A stretch of 40,373 bases of DNA from Curvibacter sp. (lineage in GTDB: Bacteria; Pseudomonadota; Gammaproteobacteria; Burkholderiales; Burkholderiaceae_C): the NCBI GenBank assembly GCA_019233055.1, contig JAFAMV010000013.1, positions 1 to 40,373 on the forward strand, given 5' to 3'. Shown in pieces: positions 1 to 7,679 of this stretch. The notes under the pieces were generated by a model. That model searched no databases. It saw only the letters and a program-made list of their open reading frames with translations, and was not told the origin of the DNA. A program made the position numbers and the translations under genes. Within the stretch, counting starts at the first letter, position 1. Every line of letters begins with the position of its first letter.

Positions 1-48
1 CCCACGCAAGACCCCGGCCCGCCCCCGCCGCACCCCCCAGGACCCCGC

Positions 49-636
49 ATGAACACCCCCCAGATCACCGAAGCCCCGCTGCCCGAAGCCAGCCGCATCC
101 GGCTGGCACTGCCCGGTGCCGATTTCGCCGACTGCTACGTGGCCGCCGACCCGGCGCCCGGCCTGTCACCGATGCAGGCCTGGCTCGACACGGTGGCCTG
201 CACTCCCGCCTGGACCCGCCTGCTCATGGCCTGGCGCAACCGCCTGGTGCGCCTGGTCGGCCTCAAGGACCTGGGAGGCATCGGAGAGCTAGACGCCCGG
301 GCGCGCCGCAAGACCGCGGCGGAGTTCCGGGTCGGCGACCGCGTCGGCATCTTCGACATCCGCCACTTGAGCGAGGACGAAGTGCTGATGGGCCAGGACG
401 ACCGCCACCTCGAGGTGCAGGTCTCTTTGTGCAAGCGCCAACGCCTGGGCGCCGACGGCCGCAACGAGCCGGTCATCGCACTGGGCACGGTGGTGCACAT
501 CCACAACCCCCTGGGCCGGGCCTACATGGGGCTGATCACCCCCTTCCACCGCCTCATCGCGCCGGCCATGCTGCGCGCCGGGGTGCGGGCCATGTCGCGG
601 CCGCAGGCCGACCGGAGCCCGCATGCGCCAGGCTGA
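49..636 (+). CDS. DUF2867 domain protein
   Basis: The 195-residue product matches the pattern of DUF2867 proteins, which occur alone or as C-terminal domains of SDR-type proteins and have no established reaction. The recognisable part is residues 80-180. It has a charged segment (RKTAAEFRVGDRVGIFDIRH), then a DDRHLEVQVSL strand pair, and ends in HNPLGRAYMGLITPFHRLI, typical of this fold. No signal peptide or membrane segment is seen. The start has an AGGA about 7 nt upstream. The last 14 bases overlap the start of the UbiB-like kinase, so the two are probably co-translated. Whether an operon partner lies upstream cannot be seen, since the window begins 48 bp before the start codon. Family call fairly sure, function unknown. 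Confidence 0.75.
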   Translation: MNTPQITEAPLPEASRIRLALPGADFADCYVAADPAPGLSPMQAWLDTVACTPAWTRLLMAWRNRLVRLVGLKDLGGIGELDARARRKTAAEFRVGDRVGIFDIRHLSEDEVLMGQDDRHLEVQVSLCKRQRLGADGRNEPVIALGTVVHIHNPLGRAYMGLITPFHRLIAPAMLRAGVRAMSRPQADRSPHAPG

Positions 637-1993
637 GGCACCGCGCACCGGCGCGCTGGGCCGTGGGGCCATCACCGGGCTGGCCGTGGCGCGGGCCGGC
701 ATCGCCGAACTCGGCCACCGCGTCGGCCTGGGCGCTGGCGACGCGCCGCAGCGCCAGGCCCGCCATGAAGCCGAGATCGGCCGCATCCTCTTCCAGGCCA
801 TGAGCCAGCTGCGCGGCACGGCCCTGAAGGTCTCGCAGATCCTCAGCATGGAAGCCGGCTTCCTGCCCGAGGGGGTGCGCCATGAGCTGGCCCGGGCCTG
901 CCATCAGGTCACGCCCTTGAACCGGGCCTTGGTGGGCCGGGTGTTCCGCCAGTCCTTCGGCCAGGAGCCCGAGGCCCTGTTCGACCGCTTCGAGCCGGCC
1001 GCCTTCGCCGCCGCCAGCCTGGGGCAGGTGCACCGTGCCGAACTGAGGGGCCAGGGCCGGCTGGCGGTGAAGGTGCAGTACCCCGGCATCGCGGCGACCA
1101 TCCCGGCCGACATGCGACTGCTGCGCGGCACGCTCAAGGCGCTCGGCCATGGCGTGCTGTCCCTGCCCGACGCGCCGGTGCTCGACCGCCTGATGGACGA
1201 GATCGAGGCCACGCTGCAGCGCGAGGTCGACTACCTGCAGGAGGCCGAGCAGATGCAATGGTTTGCCGAGCAGGCGACCCTGCCCGGCGTGGTGTGCCCG
1301 CGCCCCCTGCCCTCACACTGCCGCCGCGAGGTCCTGACCCAGCAGCACCTGGACGGATTGCATCTCGATGACTGGTTGCGCGGGCAACCCGATGCTGCAC
1401 GCCGCGATGCCCTGGGGCAGCGCCTGTTCGACTGGTTCATGCAATGCGCCTTCGGCCTCGGACGGCTGCAGGCCGATCTGCACCCGGGCAACTTCCTGTT
1501 CCTGCACGACGGCCGCCTGGGCGTGCTCGACTTCGGCTGCACCCGCACGCTGTCGGACCATTTCCGCACGGCGCTGTGCGCTTCCTGGTCGGCCCAGTTG
1601 CTGCCCCCGGGACCGGCCCGGTCCAGGCGCCTGCTCGACAGCTACCGCCGGCTGGGCCTGATCGCAGCAGACCTGCCCCAGGCCTATTTCGACGACACCC
1701 TCTGGCCCGCCCTCCAGGCGTTTCTGGACTGGCAGAGCGAACCCTTCCGGCTGGCCGACGCCGAAGGCCGTTTCGATTTCGGCCGCAAGAGCGCGCCGGT
1801 GCATCCCGACCGCGCCACCCACCAGCTGCTGATGCAGCACCTGGCCGGCATGCCGCCGGAGATGCCGGCCTTCGAACGCGGCTGGCTGGGCCTCATGCAC
1901 CTGCTGAGCCGCATCGGCGCCCGCGTGGACACCCGCAACCCCTGGGTGGAACGGTCCGCCACCGGCGCCGCCGCCCCTGCAGACCTCAGCTGA
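623..1993 (+). CDS. ABC1/AarF/UbiB-family atypical kinase
   Basis: The 456-residue protein belongs to the UbiB/COQ8 atypical kinase family, whose members support ubiquinone biosynthesis and lipid homeostasis through ATP-dependent activity. Visible landmarks are the family N-terminal motif as KVSQ (residues 69-72, usually KxGQ), the alanine-rich nucleotide loop AAASLGQVHRA (129-139), the ATP-binding lysine in AVKVQYPG (K150), the catalytic DLHPGN (285-290) and the metal-binding DFG (303-305). It lacks the C-terminal hydrophobic helices of canonical UbiB, so it is probably a soluble paralogue rather than ubiB itself. A GGAG lies 5 nt before the ATG. The gene overlaps the DUF2867 gene by 14 nt and the convergent sulfite-oxidase-like gene by 8 nt. 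Confidence 0.85.
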   Translation: MRQAEAPRTGALGRGAITGLAVARAGIAELGHRVGLGAGDAPQRQARHEAEIGRILFQAMSQLRGTALKVSQILSMEAGFLPEGVRHELARACHQVTPLNRALVGRVFRQSFGQEPEALFDRFEPAAFAAASLGQVHRAELRGQGRLAVKVQYPGIAATIPADMRLLRGTLKALGHGVLSLPDAPVLDRLMDEIEATLQREVDYLQEAEQMQWFAEQATLPGVVCPRPLPSHCRREVLTQQHLDGLHLDDWLRGQPDAARRDALGQRLFDWFMQCAFGLGRLQADLHPGNFLFLHDGRLGVLDFGCTRTLSDHFRTALCASWSAQLLPPGPARSRRLLDSYRRLGLIAADLPQAYFDDTLWPALQAFLDWQSEPFRLADAEGRFDFGRKSAPVHPDRATHQLLMQHLAGMPPEMPAFERGWLGLMHLLSRIGARVDTRNPWVERSATGAAAPADLS

Positions 1994-1994
1994 G
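1985..1994. other. Palindrome containing both stops of a convergent gene pair
   Basis: CTCAGCTGAG is a perfect 10-bp palindrome. It contains the UbiB-like stop TGA (1991-1993) and, on the other strand, the stop of the sulfite-oxidase-like gene (TCA, 1986-1988). The two coding regions therefore overlap tail to tail by 8 bp with no intergenic space for a separate terminator. Confidence 0.8.
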
Positions 1995-3185
1995 CTGCAC
2001 CGTCACCGCGTGGTCCAGCCAGCTGTTGTTGTTGTAGCCGCCCGCGTTCTCGACACGCTCGCGCGGCTGTTCGCGCCCTGAGGCATCGATGACGCGCGAG
2101 ACCAGGGTGTGGCGGCCCGCCGGCAGGGTCACGTTCAAGGCGAACTTCCGCCAGGCGAAGCGTCCCAGATCCGGCCCCACCAGCTCGGCCTCCTGCCACT
2201 GCCGCCCGCCATCGACCGAGACCTCGACCCGGCTCACGGCCTGGGTTCCGCCGAAGGCCACGCCCTGCACCTGCAGACGGCCCGAAGGGAGCTTGCCGCG
2301 CTCGGTCAGCGGCGCATGGATCCAGGATTTCAAGGGCATCTCCCAGACCGGAGGCTGGCTCGGGTCCGGCCTGGCGCCCGGCGGCGCGAGGCGGAAATCC
2401 CGCGCCATGACACGGGCCTGGGATTCGGCCGCCGTGAAGGCCAGGCGGCGCAGGTATTTGACGTTGTTGACGCCCTGGTAGCCCGGCACGATGAGGCGCA
2501 GCGGGCCGCCATGGGCCAGGGGCAACGGCTGCCCGTTGAGTTCCCAGACCAGCAGCGCGTCTTCCAGGGTCGCCAGCGGCACCGATCGCTCGAACACCAC
2601 CGTCAGGGGATCGACCCCCTCGGGCAGGACCTCGCCGCCGGTGGCGGTGATGTAGTGGCTGCCGCCCTGCAGCCCGCCCAGGGCCTCGACCACGCGGCGA
2701 AGCGGCACCCCGCCCCAGACCACGCAGCCGGCGCCACCGACGGTCCAGGGAATGCCGGCGGGTTTGCCGGGAAAGAAGGCGCGGCCGTTGCCGGCCGCCT
2801 GCAGCACCGTGGCCAGCGTCACCTGGCCCAGGCCCTTGAGTTCCGACAGACTCAATGCGCGCGGCTTCTTCACCCCTTCGACCTGGAGCGCCCAGGCCTC
2901 GGGCCGGGCGACGATGGCCGCCGCCGGCGGCGCCAGCAGGTTGTGCACATAGAGCTGATCGGCCGGCGTGACGAGCGAGGTGCCGAGCACGGCGCGCCGG
3001 GTCTCCACCGCCGTCGCATTGAACACCTTCATGGACTCGCCGTCCTTCCACTCGAGGTAGGTCGGCGGCGGGTGCCCTTCGGCGCGTACCGGACGGCACC
3101 AACTGGCCAGACCGGCGCCGGCCAGGGCCGCCACCGAGGCCGTCAACATCTGGCGGCGGGGCATTTCGAGGAAGGAGGAGGACAT
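1986..3185 (-). CDS. Sulfite-oxidase-like molybdopterin protein, Mo-ligand Cys replaced by Ala
   Basis: The 399-residue product is in the sulfite oxidase/SorA/SoxC family: an N-terminal molybdopterin domain (about 80-265) followed by a Mo-co dimerisation domain (about 280-399). The N-terminus MPRRQMLTASVAALAGAGLA is a twin-arginine signal, so export to the periplasm as a folded protein is expected. Family blocks include GVPLRRVVEALGG, the ERSVPLA segment, LPLAHGGPLRLIVPGYQGVN and SVDGGRQWQEAEL. The motif that normally reads Q-C-S/A-G-N holds the Mo-coordinating cysteine. Here it is LQAAGNGR with Ala at position 130 (codon GCG, 2796-2798). The only cysteine of the mature part is C154. No cytochrome partner (SorB-like) is adjacent. 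It may be inactive, repurposed, or use a different ligand. Start ATG 3185 was chosen because it puts the RR motif near the N-terminus; the longer frame runs antisense to tgt. Confidence 0.85.
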   Translation of the reverse strand: MSSSFLEMPRRQMLTASVAALAGAGLASWCRPVRAEGHPPPTYLEWKDGESMKVFNATAVETRRAVLGTSLVTPADQLYVHNLLAPPAAAIVARPEAWALQVEGVKKPRALSLSELKGLGQVTLATVLQAAGNGRAFFPGKPAGIPWTVGGAGCVVWGGVPLRRVVEALGGLQGGSHYITATGGEVLPEGVDPLTVVFERSVPLATLEDALLVWELNGQPLPLAHGGPLRLIVPGYQGVNNVKYLRRLAFTAAESQARVMARDFRLAPPGARPDPSQPPVWEMPLKSWIHAPLTERGKLPSGRLQVQGVAFGGTQAVSRVEVSVDGGRQWQEAELVGPDLGRFAWRKFALNVTLPAGRHTLVSRVIDASGREQPRERVENAGGYNNNSWLDHAVTVQLS

Positions 3186-3236
3186 GGGACTGGTATGGCG
3201 GGCAAAGACATCGTCGGACGCCGATTGTGCCCTTGA

Positions 3237-4448
<1,212 letters not shown>

Positions 4449-4574
4449 TCCCCTCAGAGACTGTTCATGGTCTTCCGGGGTGGCAAAACAACTGCTTACC
4501 CCGCTTTCAGATCGTCAGACGCTTTCCGCCCGGGCCTCCTATGCTGCTCAGCCCGCAGCCACCTGGAGCCCACC

Positions 4575-5384
4575 GTGAACCCCGAAGCCGTCTGGCAATT
4601 CATCACCCACCAAGGTCTGGACCTGATGCTCAAGGTCCTGGGCGCCCTGGCCACCTGGGTCTGCGGGCGCTGGCTGATCGGCCATGCCACCCGGCTGATG
4701 CACCCGCTGCTGCTGTTGCGGGGCCAGATGGACGCCACACTGGCGCAGTACCTGGCCTCGATCGTCAAAGGCCTGCTGCATGTGCTGCTGGTGTTGCTGA
4801 TCCTGGACATCTTCGGCATCAGCACCACCTCGCTGGCCGCCCTGCTGGCCGGCGCCGGCCTGGCACTGGGGGCCGCCTGGGGCGGACTCCTGAGCCATTT
4901 CGCGGCCGGACTCTTCCTGCAGGTGATGCGGCCTTACCGCGTCGGCGACCATGTCACGCTGGCGGGCATCACCGGGCGGGTGAACGAACTGGGCCTGGTC
5001 AACACCCAGTTGATCAGCAGCGACCATGTCCTGACCCTGGTCGGCAACAACAAGGTGTTCTCCGAGGTGATCCGCAACTACAGCGCGCTGCCCGCACGCC
5101 GGGTGGAATGCCAGGTCCGGCTGGCGCACGGCGTGGACGCCGAACAGGCCATGGCGCGGATCCGTGCTGCGCTGCAGGCCGTGCCCCATGTGTGCATCGC
5201 GCCGCCGCCCGAGATCGGCATCGCCGAGTTCAGCGCCGAAGGCCCGGTGCTGAATGTGCGCCCCTACACCCACACCGACCACTACTGGCAGGTGTTCTAC
5301 GACACCCACCGCATGCTGCAGGCCGAGCTGCGCGAGGCCGGCTACCCGGTGCCGGAAAAGCCCATCCGCGTGCGGCAGATCTGA
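4575..5384 (+). CDS. MscS-type small mechanosensitive channel (first of a tandem pair)
   Basis: The 269-residue inner-membrane protein has three N-terminal hydrophobic helices (about 15-35, 65-85 and 90-113). The third is the glycine/alanine-rich pore helix LAALLAGAGLALGAAWGG typical of MscS, followed by the beta domain (RPYRVGDHVTLAGITGRV) and a cytoplasmic alpha/beta domain. Such channels release osmolytes on hypo-osmotic shock. GTG 4575 was chosen because a GGAG lies 6 nt upstream and the N-terminus then aligns exactly with the paralogue at 5541-6350. The two proteins have the same length and align without gaps, with about half the positions identical by eye. A TATGCT at 4540-4545 is a possible -10. 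Confidence 0.9.
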   Translation: MNPEAVWQFITHQGLDLMLKVLGALATWVCGRWLIGHATRLMHPLLLLRGQMDATLAQYLASIVKGLLHVLLVLLILDIFGISTTSLAALLAGAGLALGAAWGGLLSHFAAGLFLQVMRPYRVGDHVTLAGITGRVNELGLVNTQLISSDHVLTLVGNNKVFSEVIRNYSALPARRVECQVRLAHGVDAEQAMARIRAALQAVPHVCIAPPPEIGIAEFSAEGPVLNVRPYTHTDHYWQVFYDTHRMLQAELREAGYPVPEKPIRVRQI

Positions 5385-5406
5385 GCGCCTCACCACGGCC
5401 CAGGCC

Positions 5407-5422
5407 TGGCGGCGCGCCGCCA
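5407..5422. other. 16-bp perfect palindrome between the two mscS-type genes
   Basis: TGGCGGCGCGCCGCCA reads the same on both strands and could fold as a 6-bp stem with a CGCG loop. It starts 22 bp after the first channel's stop codon. No T tract follows, so it may be an attenuator or a protein site rather than a classical terminator. Confidence 0.5.
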
Positions 5423-5451
5423 TCCCACCGCACGACGGCCCTGCGAAGCCC

Positions 5452-5481
5452 ACTTTTTGCACATTCACGGACTTTTTGCAC
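5452..5481 (+). repeat. Direct repeat ACTTTTTGCAC, two copies 19 bp apart
   Basis: The 11-mer occurs at 5452-5462 and 5471-5481 in the spacer before the second channel gene. Start-to-start spacing is 19 bp, nearly two helical turns. The copies lie 60-90 bp upstream of ATG 5541, where an activator or operator site would be expected. A possible -10, TAAGCT, is at 5515-5520. I recognise no known regulator site, and the spacing does not fit a sigma-54 promoter. Confidence 0.45.
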
Positions 5482-5540
5482 GGTGCGGTCACGCCACGGA
5501 CACGCTCCCAAACGTAAGCTGCGCGGCGGAGGTGAACCCC

Positions 5541-6350
5541 ATGAACACTGAAGTCATCTGGAATTTCCTGAGCACACAGGGCGCCGATTTCGGCCTCAAG
5601 CTGGTGGGCGCGATTGCCGCCTGGATCGTCGGACGCTGGCTGATCAGCCTGTCGGTGCGGCTGATGGGGTCGGTGCTGGCCCGCGGCCAGAAGATCGACG
5701 CCACGCTGACCGAGTACCTGAAATCGATCGTGTCGGTGCTGCTCAACATCGTGCTGGCGCTGGCCCTGCTCGGGATCTTCGGCGTCAACACCGCGTCCTT
5801 CGCCGCCCTGCTGGCCGGCGCAGGCCTGGCCATCGGCACCGCCTGGGGCGGGCTGTTGACCCATTTCGCCGCTGGCGTCTTCCTGCAGGTGCTGCGCCCG
5901 TACAAGGTGGGCGACTTCGTCAGTGCCGGCGGCGTGACCGGCACGGTCAAGGAGCTGGGCCTGTTCTCCACCACCTTCGTCACGCCCGACAACGTGATCA
6001 CCATGGTGGGCAACAACAAGGTGTTCGCCGACACCATCCAGAACTTCAGCACCCTGCCCTACCGGCGGGTCGACTGCGTGGCCAAGGTGGCCAACGGGGT
6101 GGATGTGCAGGATGCCATCGCGCACCTGCGCCAGGCCGTCGCTGGCGTGGCCAACGTGGCCCGCACGCCGGTGCCGGACATCGAGATCCTGCAGTTCACG
6201 CCCGAAGGCCCGCTGCTGTGCGTGCGACCCTACACCCACACCGACCACTACTGGCAGGTGTATTTCGACACCCACAAGGCCATCGTCACCGCCTTCGGCT
6301 CGGCCGGCTATCCGGTGCCCGAGACGCCGATGGTGCATCGCAGCCTCTGA
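5541..6350 (+). CDS. MscS-type small mechanosensitive channel (second of a tandem pair)
   Basis: This 269-residue paralogue of the preceding channel has the same three-helix plus beta-domain layout. The pore helix is FAALLAGAGLAIGTAWGG, followed by RPYKVGDFVSAGGVTGTV and a C-terminal half that shares VRPYTHTDHYWQV with the first copy. A strong GGAGGTGA ends 5 nt before ATG 5541, which decides the start. The 156-bp spacer and its own repeats suggest separate control of the second gene. Tandem duplication followed by divergence is the simplest history. The two could form separate channels with different thresholds or mixed heptamers; the sequence cannot tell which. Confidence 0.9.
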   Translation: MNTEVIWNFLSTQGADFGLKLVGAIAAWIVGRWLISLSVRLMGSVLARGQKIDATLTEYLKSIVSVLLNIVLALALLGIFGVNTASFAALLAGAGLAIGTAWGGLLTHFAAGVFLQVLRPYKVGDFVSAGGVTGTVKELGLFSTTFVTPDNVITMVGNNKVFADTIQNFSTLPYRRVDCVAKVANGVDVQDAIAHLRQAVAGVANVARTPVPDIEILQFTPEGPLLCVRPYTHTDHYWQVYFDTHKAIVTAFGSAGYPVPETPMVHRSL

Positions 6351-6397
6351 CGCGGCGCCACAGGTGGTGGCGGCAGCAGTAGCAACACGCCCCGATC

Positions 6398-6415
6398 TCG
6401 TTGCTCCGGCAACGA
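6398..6415. terminator. Hairpin in the convergent mscS/rpe gap
   Basis: TCGTTGC-TCCG-GCAACGA forms a perfect 7-bp stem with a 4-nt loop in the 82-bp gap between two converging genes. It could stop transcription from both sides, but neither side has a U tract. Confidence 0.45.
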
Positions 6416-6432
6416 TCCAGGGGCCGCCGGCA

Positions 6433-7137
6433 TCAGGCCTGGAGTCCGCCCAACTGTGCGCGCATGGCGTCGATCACGCCCTTGTAGTCCGGCTTGCCGA
6501 AGATCGCGCTGCCGGCCACGAAGGTGTCGGCACCGGCGGCCGCCACGCGGGCGATGTTGTCGGTCTTGATGCCGCCGTCGACCTCCAGGCGGATGTCCTT
6601 GCCGCTGGCGTCGATGCGGCGGCGCACCGCCTCGATCTTGCGCAGGGCCGAATCGATGAAGCTCTGACCGCCAAAACCCGGGTTGACGCTCATGATCAGG
6701 ATCAGGTCGATGTCATCGATCACCCAGTCCAGCACATCGAGCGGCTCGGCCGGGTTGAACACCAGCCCCGCCTTCACGCCCTGGGCCTTGATGGCCTGGA
6801 TGCTGCGGTGCACGTGGCCGGAGGCATCCGGATGGAAGCTGATGTAGTCGGCGCCGGCCTGCGCGAAGGCCTGGGCCAACGCATCGACCGGCTGGATCAT
6901 CAGGTGCACGTCGATGGGCACGGCGGCGCCGGCAGGGGTGACGGCATGGGGCTTCAGCGCCTGGCAGACCATGGGCCCGAAGGTCAGGTTCGGCACATAG
7001 TGGTTGTCCATGACATCGAAATGGATCCAGTCGGCGCCGGCGGCGATCACTTGGCGCACCTCCTCGCCGAGCCGCGCGAAATCGGCCGACAGGATGGAGG
7101 GAGCGATGCGGAAGGTGGGGGTGGCAGGGTGGTTCAT
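6433..7137 (-). CDS. rpe: Ribulose-phosphate 3-epimerase
   Basis: Rpe interconverts D-ribulose 5-phosphate and D-xylulose 5-phosphate in the pentose phosphate and Calvin pathways. The 234-residue protein shows the family blocks in order: [16 protein letters not shown] at the N-terminus, the metal-binding [37 protein letters not shown] and LEVDGGI. Length is normal for the family. ATG 7137 is taken because it starts just before the first conserved strand; further upstream the frame has no conserved sequence. It is divergent from apaG across a 123-bp gap. No phosphoglycolate phosphatase gene, a common partner, lies in the window. Confidence 0.97.
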   Translation of the reverse strand: MNHPATPTFRIAPSILSADFARLGEEVRQVIAAGADWIHFDVMDNHYVPNLTFGPMVCQALKPHAVTPAGAAVPIDVHLMIQPVDALAQAFAQAGADYISFHPDASGHVHRSIQAIKAQGVKAGLVFNPAEPLDVLDWVIDDIDLILIMSVNPGFGGQSFIDSALRKIEAVRRRIDASGKDIRLEVDGGIKTDNIARVAAAGADTFVAGSAIFGKPDYKGVIDAMRAQLGGLQA

Positions 7138-7180
7138 GGCCTGGATTGTCGCAGCAGCGGCACCTGGGCCATCAACCCTG

Positions 7181-7200
7181 GCCGGCACCGGGATGCCGGC
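7181..7200. other. Inverted repeat in the rpe/apaG divergent gap
   Basis: GCCGGCA and TGCCGGC flank a 6-nt spacer. The element sits about 60 bp before apaG and 45 bp before rpe, so it could be an operator for either gene. A possible apaG -10, CAGAAT, is at 7207-7212. GC-rich repeats of this length are common by chance here. Confidence 0.3.
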
Positions 7201-7260
7201 AACTGCCAGAATGGGGAACTTCGGCAGCACCGACCACTCTTTCCTGTCTGCCTTGCGCCC

Positions 7261-7656
7261 ATGTCCAAATACCAGATCCACATCCAAGTCGAACCGCAAT
7301 ACCTGCCCGATGCCCCCGAGACAGAGCCGGCCAGCTACGCCTTTGCCTACACCATCACCGTCACCAACCACGGCGAGGTGGCCGCGCAACTGATTTCACG
7401 GCACTGGCTCATCAACGATGCGCGCGGCCATGCCGAAGAGGTCAAGGGCCTGGGCGTGGTCGGCCAGCAGCCGCTGCTCAAGCCCGGCGAATCCTTCCAA
7501 TACACCAGCGGTTGCCGCCTGCGCACCGCCAGCGGCACCATGCGCGGCAGCTATTTCTTCGTGGCCGAGGACGGCGAGCGCTTCGACGTCCCCATTCCGC
7601 TCTTCCTGCTCGAAGCCCATGCGGGCCCCGGCCACCCCGGCCGGATCCTGCACTGA
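7261..7656 (+). CDS. apaG: ApaG (CorD) protein
   Basis: ApaG is a small immunoglobulin-like beta-sandwich protein (Pfam DUF525). In enterobacteria it lies with apaH and ksgA and is linked to magnesium/cobalt homeostasis, but its biochemistry is unsettled. The 131 residues cover the domain fully: N-terminal [39 protein letters not shown]-like [15 protein letters not shown], then FQYTSGC and MRGSYFF. ATG 7261 begins directly before the first strand, consistent with family N-termini. It is separated from the following Gcr-family gene by 23 bp and likely co-transcribed with it. Confidence 0.93.
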   Translation: MSKYQIHIQVEPQYLPDAPETEPASYAFAYTITVTNHGEVAAQLISRHWLINDARGHAEEVKGLGVVGQQPLLKPGESFQYTSGCRLRTASGTMRGSYFFVAEDGERFDVPIPLFLLEAHAGPGHPGRILH

Positions 7657-7679
7657 GGCCCGGGCCCACCGCCCCGACC

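Noticed and set aside
5452-5481. Sigma-54 promoter suggested by TTTTTGCA
   Set aside because: The required GG-N10-GC spacing is absent in both copies.
4548-6338. 596-codon minus-strand frame opposite both mscS-type genes
   Set aside because: It is the antisense shadow of two paralogues, and its internal repeat reflects the duplication.
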